A stretch of 64,000 bases of DNA from Histoplasma ohiense (GCA_017607445.1 JAEVHH010000001.1:7996999-8060998), one strand, 5' to 3'; positions 1 through 12,111 are shown, numbered from the stretch's first letter. Made by a program: numbers and translations. Notes: a model not told the origin generated them from the sequence alone.

Positions 1-1964
1 TAAGAGAATATTTAAAAAATGCATTAAATAAAGAGTGGATACAATCATTCAGTAGCTCAGCTGATGCATTGATTCTCTTTGTTCTCAAAAAAGATAGTGG
101 ACTCTGTCTTTGTGTAGACTATCAAGGATTAAATCAAATCATCATCAAGAATCAATACCCTCTGTCTCTAATAAGTGAATTACTTAATAGGCTTTCAAAA
201 GCCAAGATATTCACTAAGCTGAATCTTTGAGATGTCTATCACCACATACTTATAGCAGCAAAAGACTGTTGGAAGACAGTCTTTAGAATAAGATATGAAC
301 ATTTTAAATATGTAGTTATATCATTTGAACTAGCTAATGCTTCAGCAATATTCCAAGCATACATTAACAATGTCTTGTCTGATTTGTTGAATATATGTTG
401 TGTTGTCTATTTGAATGACATTCTCATATTCTTCAATTCAAAGCAGAAATATAAAGTGCATGTTACTAAGATGCTAGAACATCTTGAGTGTGTGAATCTA
501 TTTGCTAAACTCTCTAAGTATGAATTTGAAGTGGACAAGATCTTGTTTCTGAGATTTGTTATAGATACAAATGATATTGAGATGAAGTTAGACAGAGTCT
601 CCATTATTGTGAAATGATCTACATCTAAATCAATTAAAGAGATTCAATTCTTTTTGAGTTTTGCTAATTTCTATCAGTGATTTATTAAGTCTTTCTCCTC
701 TATTGCAGCCCCATTATTTGAACTTACAAAAGAGAGCAAGAAGAGAGAAAGAAAAGCCACTTTTATGTGAACAGAAGATACTCAAAGCACTTTTGATGAG
801 CTCAAATCACACTTTATACATACTTCTCTATTAGCTCATTTTGACTCAGCTCAGTATATTCAGATTGAATCTGATGCATTCACTTTTGCAGTTGCTGCTA
901 TTCTATCACAGTTACAGAATAATAAGCACTGACATTCAGTTGCCTTCTGATCAAGAAAGTTGATTGATGTGGAAACACATTATGATACTCATGATAAAGA
1001 ACTCTTGGCTATTGTAGCAGTATTTAAGAATTGAAGATATTATCTGAAGAAAAATCAGTATTCAATTCAAGTCTGATCTGATCATGCCAATCTGCAGTAC
1101 TTTATGACAACTAAGAAATTGAACAGATATAAAATCAGATGAATGAAAGCTTTATCTGCTTATGATTTTGTATTACTGCATCACTCTGAATCAAAGAATT
1201 CAGCTGATGGGCTCAGTCATTGCACAGACTACAGTGAGATCTATAATGATCAAACTATGTTATCTACCCTGCAACAGAAGCTGAAACATGAAGTTAGACT
1301 AGACTGAGAAACTGATACTTCTTTTCAAAATGATATTTCTTCTGATGTAGTCTGTGCACAGATCTCTAATGAGCAAAATGCTTCTTTTAATAAGTGAAAA
1401 GCACTTCATACATTGACATCTTCTATCTCTCACATAAACTCTTCTTCTTCATTGTGTGTTGAGCAATATATACTCTGAATTGCAGTCAATAAGACTATTC
1501 TTGAGAACTCAGCATATACAGAAATGTCTGAATCCTTTATCTTATTTCTGAGTAAAGCACAGAAGATTGATTCTTTTGCTGCTGAGCAAAGAAAGAAGAT
1601 AAAAGAGAAGAATATGACTGTCACTGAAAATATACTATAAACAATTTCTGAGAATGATATATTGTGTACTGATGATTGTGTGTATGTCCCTCAACAAAAG
1701 ACACTCATTGATGAAATTATCAGTGCAAACCATGATGATTCACAGAGAGGTCACTTTGGTATAAAAAAGTTCATAGACAGCATTCAGAACAAATACTATT
1801 GACATGAGCTAGTCAGAGATATCAAAGATTATATATCCACTTGTAATACTTATCAAAGAGTAAAGTCAAAACAGCACAGACAATATGAAGAATTGAATAC
1901 AATCCTCTTATCATCAAATTCTTTTGAGTTTATTACTATGAATTTTATTACAGACTTGCCAGCC
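1..1964 (+). pseudogene. A1 pol, first part: reverse transcriptase, RNase H, integrase N-terminus
   Basis: Retroelement polyprotein fragment that would copy RNA into DNA and integrate it. Visible in one main frame: an RT segment with a damaged active site (VVYLNDIL near 400-425, where YxDD is expected), the FANFY region near 660, RNase H around 830-1100 and the integrase zinc-binding region around 1740-1870. Stops are nearly all TGA and lie where the family has Trp or Arg: before STSKS (618), in FMxTED (about 770), in Hx-HSVAFx-SRK (about 930-950) and in the Vx-SDHANLQYF motif (about 1075). One in-frame TAA (about 1637) is shared with A2. The frame stops at the insertion point of element B and resumes at 8189. 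Confidence 0.85.
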
Positions 1965-2558
1965 TGTAACGGGCGTACTTCGATTAACGATTTGATACTA
2001 TTCTAATTACAGATTACGAATTGATTAAGGAAAGAAAGAGAAAAGAAATCAGAAAAGGTTGTACAAAGAGAGTTCTTATAGAGGAAAGTTCAGAGCAGAA
2101 GAATATCAGAAGCCACTCCACAGTGGAGCACAGAGTGAAAGAACATTAAGAGGTACACATAAGAATTGTTAGAAGCTACACAAGTGTGGAATGTGAGATG
2201 AGAGAATCATTGAGAGCTACATGGAAGAATTGTTAGAGACTACATGAGTGTGGAACACAGAGTGAGAGAACATAAGAAGCTACACAGAAGAATTGTTAGA
2301 GACTATATGAGTGTGGAACACAGAGTGGAAGAATGTAAGAAGCTACACAGAAGAATTGTTAGAGACTACACAAGTGCAGAGCACAGAGTGAAAGAATGTT
2401 AAGAGCTATGTGAAAGAGTCATTAGAAACTATGTGAGTGCAGAGTATGGAGTGAAAGAACATTGAGGATTACACAAAATCACAACAGTCAGAAACAAGTG
2501 AATGCAGAAGAGAAGTTGATTGCATAAGTTAATTACTAATGAATGCTAATCTGTCACA
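1965..2558 (-). repeat. 3' LTR of chromovirus B
   Basis: 594-bp LTR starting tgtaacggg and ending ctgtcaca on the plus strand. It matches 7587-8183 throughout. The middle (about 2080-2500) consists of some six degenerate copies of a roughly 60-bp unit containing gaattgttagagactac. It keeps several CpG sites near its left edge that are TpG in the partner LTR, and has lost others that the partner keeps. Confidence 0.9.
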
Positions 2559-2570
2559 TTATCCCCCTCT

Positions 2571-5500
2571 ACTGGGGTGAGTGAGGACTTGTAGGTGTCA
2601 AGGGTGGTGGTGTTCTTCAAGATGAATGCAGGTTCTCAGATTGGATGATTGTATTCTACTCATTTGATGAGATATTCACAGTGATGGCAGTTGATTCTAT
2701 TGTCAAGAATTGCTTTGATTTCTCATTCAAGTTCATTGTCTTCTTCTACAATGATGGGTGGCTGTCAATTGAAGATTCTCTGTGAGGGGAATGGATCCTT
2801 GGCTGCAGATCAGAGCAGGTTTGTATGAAAGATGTTGTGGATGTCAGATAAAGTGTCAAGTCAATAATTGTGTATATCTAGCACTTTCTTCACTGTATAT
2901 TTGATGTGATGATAATCTAGTGTATGTGAGAGGTGGTCTGTTTTTATGTTCTTGAGATTCAGTCAGACTTTGTCTTCTATATGATATCAGATTGCAGAAC
3001 TTCTTCTGATGTTCACTTGATTCTCATAATCTTACTAAGTGCTGATCATTGAAGCTTCTGCTCATTTGTGAACTTTCTTCAACTTGCTCACAATGTTCTC
3101 TGCTGTCTGTATGAGGCTGCAGATGTGTGTGATTTCTTAAGAAGTCTCAGAGAAGTTCAGAATCTCTAAGTTGTATCTGTGTAGAAGAAAGAATGAGCTT
3201 ATATCTGTTGTAGTGAAATCTTGACTATTAATCACAATCTCAGTGTGTGGCAGCAGGTTGCTTCAGTTGTCTTGTGTATAATTGCAGAACTTATGAAGAA
3301 TGTTCTTTATTGTTTGTATCATTCTCTCAGTAGCTCCATCAGTCTCTGAGTGATACACTGTTGATAACTTTTGTTCAATTCTTAGTAATTGACATATGCA
3401 GGCTCAGAGTGCACTGACAAATTGACTGTCTCTATCTGACACAATGAATGAAAACAGACTGTGTATATGATAGAATGAGCTTCTGATGAAGATGTCTGCA
3501 ACTACTTCAGCATTTATCTTGTCACAGAGTTGTAGTATTACACTCTTGCTGAGTTGATCAACAATGACTAGAATGTTTGTAGAATCTCTGCTTTTGAGTA
3601 AGGAAACTGTAAAATCAATAGCTATATCATGTCAAGTTCAGTCAGAGACAGATAGAGGCTTCAGCATCTCTTTTCAGTGTTCATATCATACTGTCACTGA
3701 GCTGCAGTGATCACAGTTGTGTACAAATCAGTGTATATCTTTTGATATATCTGGTCAGTAGAATTCTTGAGTGACAATGTTGTACATGATTTTGCATTCT
3801 GAGTGTCTGATCATTGATGAGTCATGAATTTCTTGCATGATCTGTGTTTGTAGAGATTCTGAATTGAGGATTCATCATCTATCTTGAAAGTGTAAGCAGT
3901 TGTCATCATTGATTGAACATGCTGAGATATCTGTTCTTGAGTATATGTCTGTGGGGAATTGAGATGCTCTGTTTTGTATGACTTCAGTGATTTATTGTCA
4001 GAATTCATCTACTTCTGCTGCTAGTCTTCATTGTTCTTCAAGTGAGGGTTCTTGAGCTCAGAACTGGTTGATATGTATATGGGGTTCATCTGATTGTGTA
4101 GAACTTTCTATGATTGCAGAGTTGATTAACTGATGCTCTTGATGTTTTCATCTGTCATCTAAGTCATCAAATGGCATATCTTGTTCTCAGTGAGACAGAA
4201 CATCCACAAGGGTGTTCTCTACTTCAGATTGATAATGAATTGTGAATGAAAAATGGCTAAGAAACAATGACCAATGCATATGTCTTTTGATAAGCTTATG
4301 AGTGATTGTGAAGTATTCTAAGTTCTTATGATTGATGACAATCTCAAACTTCTCAACACTCATAAGTTCAGACTTTCATTTCTTGAGACATTGTATGATT
4401 GCTAGAAGCTTCTTGTTGTAGATCTTATAGTTGCATTCAGCAGATGACATCTTTTTTGAGATGAAGACACAAGATTGTAGAACATCTTTGTTATTGTATT
4501 GTATTAGTGCCTCATCTACTACATAATCTGAGATGTCTGTTTTGAGAATTGTATGCTTATCTGAATTGAATGATTGCAGCATTGAGGTGTTTGTGAATAT
4601 ATGCTTCAGCTTTTTGAATGCTGTGTCTGCTTTGTCAGTCCATTGAAATATGATGTCTTTCTGAGTCAGATTCATCAGTGATTGTATGATATTGAAGAAG
4701 TCTTTGATGAATCTTCAGTAGAAGTTGATGAATTCTAGAAAGCTTCTAGTCTCTTTTACTGAGACTGATGTCTCTCAGTTGAGGATTGCTTCCATCTTCT
4801 TAGAATCCATGTGTACATCTTTTTCAGCTTTGATGATGAATTCTAGATAGATTGTAGACTTAGTCTTGAAGTTGCATTTGTCAATGTCCACTTGCAGTTC
4901 AGCTTTTTGTAGGCAGTCAAGCACTTGTTGTATGTGCTTACAGTGCTCAGTGAATGATTCATCAGTGAAGATCAAGATATCATTCATGTATGCTGAGACA
5001 ATCTCATCAAGCAGATCTCATAGAGCTCAGTTAATGTATTTCTGGAATGTACTTGAAGTGTTCACTAATCCAAAGGGGGTCACTGTTCATTTGTATAATC
5101 TGTAACATGTACAAAAGACAGTTAGCCATTCATCATCTTCATTAATTCTTATCTTGTAGAAGGCTGCAGAGATGTCAAGTTTCATAAATCATTTTGCTTT
5201 TTCTATCTGTTTGAGTGTTTCATTGATGAGTGGAAGGAGATATCAGTTCTTCTGTGTAATCTTGTTGAGTTCTTGATAGTTGATGCAGAATTGTAAGTCT
5301 TCTTCTGATTTCTTTGCAAACAGTACAGATACTGCAGTGGATGAGTTGCTAATACAAATAAAGTCTTTGTCTAGTAATTCATTAAGTGTTTTTTGTAGAA
5401 TGAGGAGCTCATCATATGATATGCTGTAGAGAGAACCTCAGAGCAGTTGCAGATTCTTACTATCTTTCTTGATGAGCTCAATTGTATGATCTATACTGAG

Positions 5501-6106
5501 TTCTCAGTGAGAGGGAAGCTTTTCAGCTTCTTTCTTGTTGAATATGTCTGTGAAGTTTTTGTATGATTTGAGTAGTTTCTTGTGCAATTTCTTGGGGTCT
5601 TTGAGTTCTAACTTTTCTAATGCTTTCTTGATATCTGTTATGCTAGCAGTGAACACTTGGATGTTCTTCTTCTCATGCACTTGGCAGATTAGTAGTTTGT
5701 ATGCTTCTGCTGATATCTGAGTGAGATCAGCAGTTCTATTGACATCCTTTTCATAAACACAGTCATCTTCTGAGAAAATAAGACAGTGGTTGCATGTGTT
5801 CAACAAGGTTTCAAATTCTGTGAGTCATGATAGACTGAGCATTAGATTGTACTCAAGGTCTTGTATTTTGTATGTGTATATGTTCTTTTTCTCATGTCCT
5901 TCTACATTGACATTAAATCTTATCATGTTGTAGGAGGTGGATTCTCTGAGGCTGTCAAATTCACTGAGCTTACACAGTTTGAGAAAGAGAATACACTGAA
6001 GCTTATACTTCTCAATCAGCTGAGTGTCTATAAGAGTGTAGTGAAGAAAACCACTGTCTATCATTGCTTGTACATTGACTAAGCTATTTACAATGACAGA
6101 GATCAT
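2571..6106 (-). pseudogene. Chromovirus B pol: protease, RT, RNase H, integrase, chromodomain
   Basis: Minus-strand polyprotein of a chromovirus. The protease signature AMIDSG is near 6050. The RT region holds INYQELNKIT (about 5265), the primer-grip area PFGLVN (about 5060) and an active site altered to AYMNDILIF (about 4990-4970). RNase H has KTDISDYVVDEAL (about 4530). The C-terminal chromodomain lies at about 2580-2770, with the YLIKx and IxEPAF positions that normally hold Trp. Stops are mostly TGA, at conserved Trp (after CLKK before KSEL, in the chromodomain) or Arg (LSHx-EQDMP, expected LSRR). The altered YxDD motif and the stops make it non-functional. Confidence 0.85.
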
Positions 6107-6177
6107 GATTGTGTCTGCTTGTATCTTCTGCTTGAATCTTCAGCTAGCTTTTTACTTCTTGAGCTCTTGTTTATGTT

Positions 6178-7191
6178 TTAGAGTGAGAGCTTATCTTTTC
6201 TCTGTTCTTGTCTATCCATGGATGACACAGTGTTCACATGTGTGGGGGGTTTACTCAGAGTGATTGTATTTGAATATTGATTCATGAAGTGCTCTGACTT
6301 GTTGCAGTGTATGCAGACTTCTCTGATGATTCAGTCAGCAGTGTTCTTCTCTGAGATATTGAAGACTCTTGAGTGGCTTGTGTTCACATGTGGAACTCAG
6401 TTCATTGATTCTGATTCAGAGGTGGGGGGTGCTGCAGAGTGGTTTGAGATGTACACATTTGTTCAGCAGAATTCTCTACAATTTTGAAATGTGCAGAACT
6501 GAGACAGATTGTTGTTCAACAGATGAAGATCAGCACAGAATTCACTGTATGTTGAGAACTTTGAATGCTCTATACTTCAGTTATGCAACTGAAAGTTCAA
6601 GTTCTTGAACAATATGTTGATCTTGACAGCATTATCTCAGTCTTGCCCACCTGCTTCTAGAAGCTTGTGATTGAATTCAGAAAGATAAGTTGCCAACACA
6701 ACATTCATCTGACAAGTTTGATTAAGCCAGTCTAACACCTTGGCTTGAAGTGTAGAATTGAGGAAGAGAGAGTTGAGTTGTCAGAAGACTAGCTCTGATG
6801 TATGCTGATTGTTCTGACAATGACTCATTCAGAGTTGGAATTTTGCTAATGCATCACCATTCAATCTGCTATGAATATACCACACTTGATTGAATAGTGA
6901 GTCTATTGCTTGTTTGTTGATGTTTAATTTGGTGTTTGTTTTTGACTTCCACACAAGGTAGAGCACTAGATCTCTCTTGTATTTGTTGAGGATTGAAAGC
7001 TTCTCTCTTGGAAGCTTTTTGTGAGATGTGAGTGTAGAAGGAATGATGAATGTGAAAGTGCTCATCTCAGCAAGTTGTTGTTGCAATTCAGCCATCTGTA
7101 GCACCTGCTGCTGGAGGATGCTTTGTAGGTCTAAGTTATTGTCCACTGTGTTCAGATGCAGTGGGTGTTTGTAGAATTGCTCATAGTTCAT
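6178..7191 (-). pseudogene. Chromovirus B gag
   Basis: Capsid-like polyprotein on the minus strand, read from the ATG at 7191 (MNYEQFYKH) to a TAA at 6180. It has a Gln-rich coiled-coil-like start (about residues 20-45), a gag core (NKYKRDLVLYL, QAKVLDWLNQ) and a C-terminal zinc knuckle CIHCNKSEHFMNQY, whose last ligand is Tyr instead of Cys. About six TGA codons interrupt the frame. The spacing to the protease start is short, as in a gag-pol arrangement. Confidence 0.7.
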
Positions 7192-7269
7192 TTCAATATC
7201 TAAGAATATGTAATAATAATAAAAGAAAGAGAATACTTGTAGGCATTTGATTCTCTCACAGACACTATT

Positions 7270-7586
7270 CACAGTGTTGCAGCACTAAGCTTGATCAAGC
7301 TTCTTTGTGAATGCTATTCACAGTGTTACAGTTTGTAGACACTCAGGCCTTGTAGAACACAGTCAATTGTGTTTCAGATGCTTAGACACAATGATCTATA
7401 TAACTAATGATAGAGGCACTCAGGCCCATGAGGAATCTCTTGTAACAACTAGACACTCAGGCCTGTAAATGATGCACTTGGGTGTAAGAACTGATAATAA
7501 GACACTTGAGCCTTAAATGACACACTCAGATGTAAGAACTAATAATGAGGCACTCAGGTCTAAAATGCAGAAGAATCAATTTGTAA
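7270..7586 (-). repeat. Leader of chromovirus B with degenerate actcaggcc repeats
   Basis: Untranslated stretch between gag and the 5' LTR of B. It contains at least five degenerate copies of an actcaggcc-type word (near 7340, 7410, 7448, 7500, 7550), several preceded by agaactgataat- or ctaataatgagg-like sequence. No coding capacity is visible. It may be a packaging or regulatory leader; that is inference. Confidence 0.5.
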
Positions 7587-8183
7587 TGTAATGGGTGTAC
7601 TTTGATTAATGATTTGGTACTATTCTAATTACAGATTATGAATTGATTAAGAAAAGAAAGAGAAAAGAAATCAGAAGAAAAGATCATATGAAGAGGATTT
7701 TTATAGAGGAAAGTTTGAGGTGGAAGAATATCAGAAGCCACTCCACAGTGAAGCATGGAGTGAAAGAACATTAAGAGATATATGTAAGAATCATTAGAAG
7801 CTACACAAGTGTGGAACATGAGGTGAGAAAATCATTGAGAGCTATGTGGAAGAATCATTAGAGACTATGTGAGTGTGGAACACAGAGCAGAAGAATGTAA
7901 GGAGCTATGCAGAAGAATTATTAGAGACTATATGAGTGTGGAACACAGAGTGAGAGAATGTAAGAAGCTATGTGGAAGAATTGTTAGAGACTACATGAGT
8001 GCAGAGCACAGAGCAGAAGAATGTTAAAAGCTACATGAAAGAGTTGTTAGAAACTACATAAGCACAGAGCATGGAGCAGAAGAACATCGAGGGTTACATG
8101 AGATCACAACAGCCAGGAATGAGTGGGTGCAGAAGGGGAGTTGGTTGCGTAAGTTAATTACTAACAGGTGCTAACCCGTCACA
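7587..8183 (-). repeat. 5' LTR of chromovirus B
   Basis: 597-bp LTR starting tgtaatggg and ending acccgtcaca on the plus strand. It is the partner of 1965-2558 and carries the same internal tandem unit of about 60 bp. It is followed by the second cagcc target-site copy and then by the resumed integrase frame of A1. Confidence 0.9.
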
Positions 8184-8188
8184 CAGCC

Positions 8189-9211
8189 TCTACATTCCTC
8201 CATCAAATCTACAATGCAATTTTAGTGATTGTGGATATATATACCAAGTTTACAATCTATATTCCTTGCATCAAAAACATTACAGCTGATGAACTAGTGG
8301 AAATTGTTTATACCAAGTTCTATACAATTTACAGAGTACTCAAAAACCATATATCTGATTGAGATTTGCTGTTTACAAGCCATTATTGATCCACCTTTTG
8401 TTATATGCTAGGCACACACTGGAAACTTTCAACAGCCTTTCATCCTCAAACAGATGGCCAAACAGAACAACAAAATCAAATCTTGGAACATTATCTTCAA
8501 TGCTTTATCAACTATCATCAAGATGACTGAGCATACTGACTATCACTGATGCAGTTTGTTTACAATATCTCTTAATATGCCTCTACTGAAATGGCACTCA
8601 CAGAAGCCTTAATGGAATATCAATCTGATTTAAAAATTAATGTCAGCAAACCACCACAACCAGTTGTCATACATGCTGCTAGCTGTGTGAAACATATCAA
8701 GAAAACACATCATAAGCTCATTGAGAATCTACAAAAGATGCAACAAACACAGAAAATCTATTACAATACAAAACATAAGCTTCAACAATTTAAAATAGAT
8801 GACTATATCATATTCAATGCAAAAAATCTCTGATTGCTGCATCTGATTCACAAACTCAATCATAAATATGTTGGACTCTTCAAGATTCTGAATATCATCA
8901 GAAAACAAGTATACAAACTAGAACTGTCATCTTCATATAGAAGCATTCATTCTGTATTCTATATATCTTTATTGAAGTCATACAACCACAGAAATGGAGC
9001 TCTACCAGAACCAGAACTGAAACTTGTCAACAGCAAAGAAGAATATCAAGTTGAAGAAATTCTTGAAAAACAACAACAAAAAAACAAATCTTCAGAATAT
9101 CTTGTAAGATGAACAGATTGAAATTCTAGTGATGATACATGAGAATCAGAAGAAAACATATTGAACACTCAGACATTCAAAATCTTCCTCAAACAAGAAA
9201 ATGAATGATAA
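8189..9211 (+). pseudogene. A1 pol, second part: integrase core, C-terminus and chromodomain
   Basis: Continuation of the A1 integrase after element B: catalytic core with VDIYTKF (about 8235) and AFHPQTDGQTEQ (about 8438-8475), then the C-terminal region HSVFYISLLKSY (about 8950). The chromodomain-like tail (about 9045-9170) reads EYQVEEILE and then YLVRx-TDx-NSSDDTx-ESEENIL, where every x is TGA and chromodomains have Trp. In A2 the third of these codons is TGG (31308-31310), so TGG is the ancestral state. All stops in this part are TGA until the end. Confidence 0.85.
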
Positions 9212-9680
9212 ATACAAAATCAACATACTTCCAAACATCAAAAGCACAAACATCAAGTCAAAAAACATCAGAAGCACAAATTCTAAATCAAAAAACACTA
9301 GAAGTGCAAATCTCACTCAAACTTCAATCAAATACATTTTTTTAGAAGGATTTTATCAGAGAAAAAGGAAAAAGAAAAAAATTCAATTTGAGTATAATAA
9401 ATACAAAAACTAAAAAATACAGACAAGAAAAAGACAAAGAAAACAGATTCTAAGAAAAGTCTAAAGATTCTCAGTTCATTCACTCTCATCTCAACACTCT
9501 TCATCTCTCACTTTCATTTCTCTCTTTATCATCTCTCTCATTCTCTCTCTATCATCTTCTCTCTATACTGCCTCTGATACTCATGAAGCACTGAGCTTCA
9601 TTTCAGACACAAAGATATCAGCAAATGTCTCTTTCACAGAACATTTGCTTTCTTCTCTCTATTCTTCTTCATCAACCCCT

Positions 9681-10115
9681 ATTAAAAGAAGAATAAGAGA
9701 ATTATGTTTACAAAAGTGGCAAGATGTCTGGTTCATGCAAAGAAAAAGTGTGCATTATTCCAGATTTGAAACTAAGCCAAAGTGGAAGACTTGCTCAATA
9801 AAGTGTAAGAAGAAACTTTTTGCTACAATAATGCAGCTAAAGCTTGAACATGGACATTTCAAATCATATTTAGCAAAGTTTAAAGATGATTTAAATGATC
9901 TATGTTCAGATTGTCAGTTATATGAAAATCCAGAGCATCTTCTGTTACTTTGTACAAAGTATTCAGAACTAAGATTGAGACTGAGAGAGAAGTATCAACT
10001 GAATCAGTTAAATTTGAGTTTGTTATTCAATACAAAAGCTGGAAATATGTTCTTAATTGAATATTTAAATGAGTCAAATGTTGCTACAAGAGCTTGTTTG
10101 AATAGTGTCACTTGA
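9681..10115 (+). pseudogene. LINE ORF2 C-terminal fragment
   Basis: Encodes the end of the LINE polyprotein, including the CCHC-type motif CSDCQLYENPEHLLLLC (spacing C-2-C-7-H-4-C) often found after the RNase H or RT domain in LINEs. It ends at TGA. There is no proper start, because the 5' part was lost during insertion. It shows the reading frame that the full-length copy has lost by a one-base deletion. Confidence 0.85.
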
Positions 10116-10523
10116 TAATATTTAGATCAGTTGTTTTTGTTTATTTTATTTTGATCTTTTCTTTAACTTTGTTTATTGTTAATTTTCATTTGTTTCAAGC
10201 AGTTTGTTTCATTATTTGTTGATAATAGTCATTGCAAATGTTTTTTCTTTTCTGTTGATTTTTAATAGCTGCTGTCTTTTATAATATTTATTTCCTTTGT
10301 TTTGAAGTTGAGTTGTGCTAACTCATTGACATTCTTTTGATTTTATTTTTGGATTGAATAGTTTGAATAGTTGTTTGATTCTGGGCTGGAATTCTGTTAA
10401 TGCATGTGTCAAATTGTTTTTGTATATTAGAATATTCTTGATTTGAAAAATCCTGAAGTATTTCAGGTAGATGTCATAGTCACTGACTGTATACATCTAT
10501 AATTGAAGAATAATAATAATAAT
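9681..10523 (+). mobile_element. 5'-truncated LINE copy
   Basis: Matches 28731-29577 of the full-length LINE, from attaaaag to the AAT-repeat tail. It is flanked by a 12-bp target-site duplication tcatcaacccct (9669-9680 and 10524-10535). It encodes the last part of ORF2 in one open frame and keeps five T where the full-length copy has four (about 9816-9820). It differs from the full-length copy by a few transitions (for example cttgaacatgg against cttggacatgg), so it is somewhat older or has been lightly mutated. Confidence 0.92.
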
Positions 10524-10535
10524 TCATCAACCCCT

Positions 10536-10932
10536 CCACTCATCAACACATTCACTGAAGAAAGGCCTTTCTCTTCATGATCTTCTTTCACATCTTCACA
10601 TCATGAAGCTCATACCTCTCATATTCTGCTGTCTTCACTGTCAGAGCCTCCACAACCTTCTCTGTTGACTCTTCAATCAACTCCTCCGACCTCTCTTCAA
10701 TCAACTCCTTCAACCCCTCCCCAGCCGACTTCTTCATCACAGAGCCTTCAGAGCTCACCACTTTCAAAATCCTCATATTCTTCTTCACACCCTTCTCTTC
10801 CTCTAACATCTCTGCTCTGAAAGAATCAGATACAATCACAGTCTTCAAAATCTGCATCTCTGCAGACTCAGCTGCTGCTCAGCACTGAGACTATAGAGCA
10901 TTCACCTCTGCTCTGCTCTGAGCAGACAGCAT
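10536..10932 (-). CDS. Conserved antisense open frame in the 3' region of A1, unknown product
   Basis: A minus-strand frame from the ATG at 10932 (MLSAQSRAEVNAL) through MQILKTVIVSDSFRAEMLE to about 10588 and, with further TGA codons, to the LINE insertion. It is broken by one TAG and one TGA near its start and by TGA codons near its end (KMx-KKIMKRKAFLQx-MC). The same protein can be read in A2 (31850-32271) with substitutions typical of coding sequence and the same start. It is Glu/Lys-rich and probably helical. I do not recognise it. The plus strand is pyrimidine-rich, which by itself favours open antisense frames, so coding is not proven. Confidence 0.4.
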
Positions 10933-11845
10933 TGTCAGACAAGATATATTCAATCATTTAACTAAACAATGAAGACAACTTTTGTGACTGATCATGTTTT
11001 TTCTGACTGTCATCTCTGTGAAGATAAACACTCATCTGTGCATAATGCATCTCAGAAGAGGTGTATCACACATCTAGTATCATTATCAGTATATCAACAT
11101 TGCTAAAAGCACTACTATCTATTCAAAAACAAATTTGAAGAAAAAGAAAAAGAAAATAAGAATTAAAAAGAATTACTCACAGATTTGCAGAATTTCTCTA
11201 CAGAGACACAAATCTCACAATGCTTTCAGATATTTGATCTCAACACACATCAGAAATCAACATCTCTCAGCTTGGAAGCACAACATTCACACAAAATCCA
11301 ACTGTTGTGCATCATGTGATTAGAGCTAGAGCAATATAACAAGCAAACAGCAAATGGCACTATACAGAAATGAGCTAGTGGCACATGTGACCACACTAAT
11401 AACACCACTGACAAGAAACACCAACAATAATATGCAATAAGCACCCAAGAAACAACTTACTTAAAATTGAAATAATCAAGAAAACCCATTTCAATAAAAA
11501 AGAAGAGAGAGAGAACAATGATATAAAAATTTAAAAATTTTTTGAGAACAAGAAATCACAGCAGAAAGGCAAGAAGTTTTGATGATGATCAAGTTAAAAG
11601 AGAAAAGAAATTTTCAAGAGAAAAGAAATTCTTTTTGCTTCTCTGCACACAACCCCTAGCAACCAAAGAATTCACCAATTCCACCTCATTAGAAAATCGA
11701 TAACAACACATATACAAGCTATCTAGAGGACACAATTGATATACTGCTATCAACAAATGGAACTTACAATACAGAAATGCAATTATCTACTAGCAAGCAA
11801 TCTATACAATCACTGAGAGCAGCTCTTATAAAAAAGAGGGGCAAT

Positions 11846-12111
11846 TGTAATGCACTTATTTATTATTTCCTTATTATCTTCACTTATTCTTACCTCTTTC
11901 CATTATACTCTCACTACCACTATTTCTATATGTATATATATATCAATGTATGTATTTCGCACATCTTCTTTCTCTTTCTTTTCTTCCTTAGCAATTAGCT
12001 ACACTATGTTACGCTACCACACTACATTACTCTACAATATATTACTATTATCTCTGCTATGCTATAAACTATCTTCTACTGTTACTCTTCACACTGTCAC
12101 TACACCTCACA
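11846..12111 (+). repeat. 3' LTR of element A1
   Basis: 266-bp LTR starting tgtaatgcac and ending acacctcaca. It is nearly identical to the two LTRs of A2 (18761-19026 and 33149-33414) and related to solo LTRs at 54664-54927 and 59365-59622. Its 5' partner and target-site duplication lie outside the window. Confidence 0.88.

Larger units (their letters stand above)
1965..8183 (-). mobile_element. Ty3/gypsy chromovirus B, nested in A1
   Basis: Complete 6.2-kb LTR retrotransposon in minus orientation. Its LTRs are 1965-2558 and 7587-8183, and it is flanked by a 5-bp target-site duplication cagcc (1960-1964 and 8184-8188). Removing it joins the integrase frame of A1 exactly as in A2 near 30345. 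Read on the minus strand the order is 5' LTR, leader, gag, protease, RT, RNase H, integrase, chromodomain, polypurine tract (AGTAGAGGGGGATAA on the minus strand, next to 2559), 3' LTR. Coding parts are mutated. The two LTRs differ mainly by C/T and G/A at CpG, CpC and GpG. No primer-binding site was recognised. Confidence 0.9.
9212..11845 (+). other. 3' region of A1: pyrimidine-rich, no plus-strand gene
   Basis: From the end of pol to the 3' LTR the plus strand has no supported gene. 9470-9680 and 10536-10800 are rich in C and T (tctctc, cttctt runs). The segment aligns to 31250-33148 of A2 throughout, apart from the LINE insertion. The minus strand carries a conserved open frame, listed separately. 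Confidence 0.7.
1..12111 (+). mobile_element. Ty3/gypsy retrotransposon copy A1 (5' end outside window)
   Basis: A plus-strand Ty3/gypsy element runs in from the left edge (reverse transcriptase, RNase H, integrase, chromodomain). It continues through a long pyrimidine-rich 3' region to a 266-bp 3' LTR at 11846-12111. Positions 1965-8188 are a nested chromovirus (element B plus one target-site copy) and 9681-10535 a truncated LINE plus target-site copy. The assignment rests on near-colinear identity with the complete copy A2 (21156-33414). A purine-rich tract just before the LTR (about 11829-11845, with aaaaaagaggggc) is a likely polypurine tract. The element is inactivated by many TGA codons. 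Confidence 0.85.

Noticed and set aside
4866..6608. Plus-strand frames of 60-79 codons
   Set aside because: Antisense to gag and pol of chromovirus B; no independent support.
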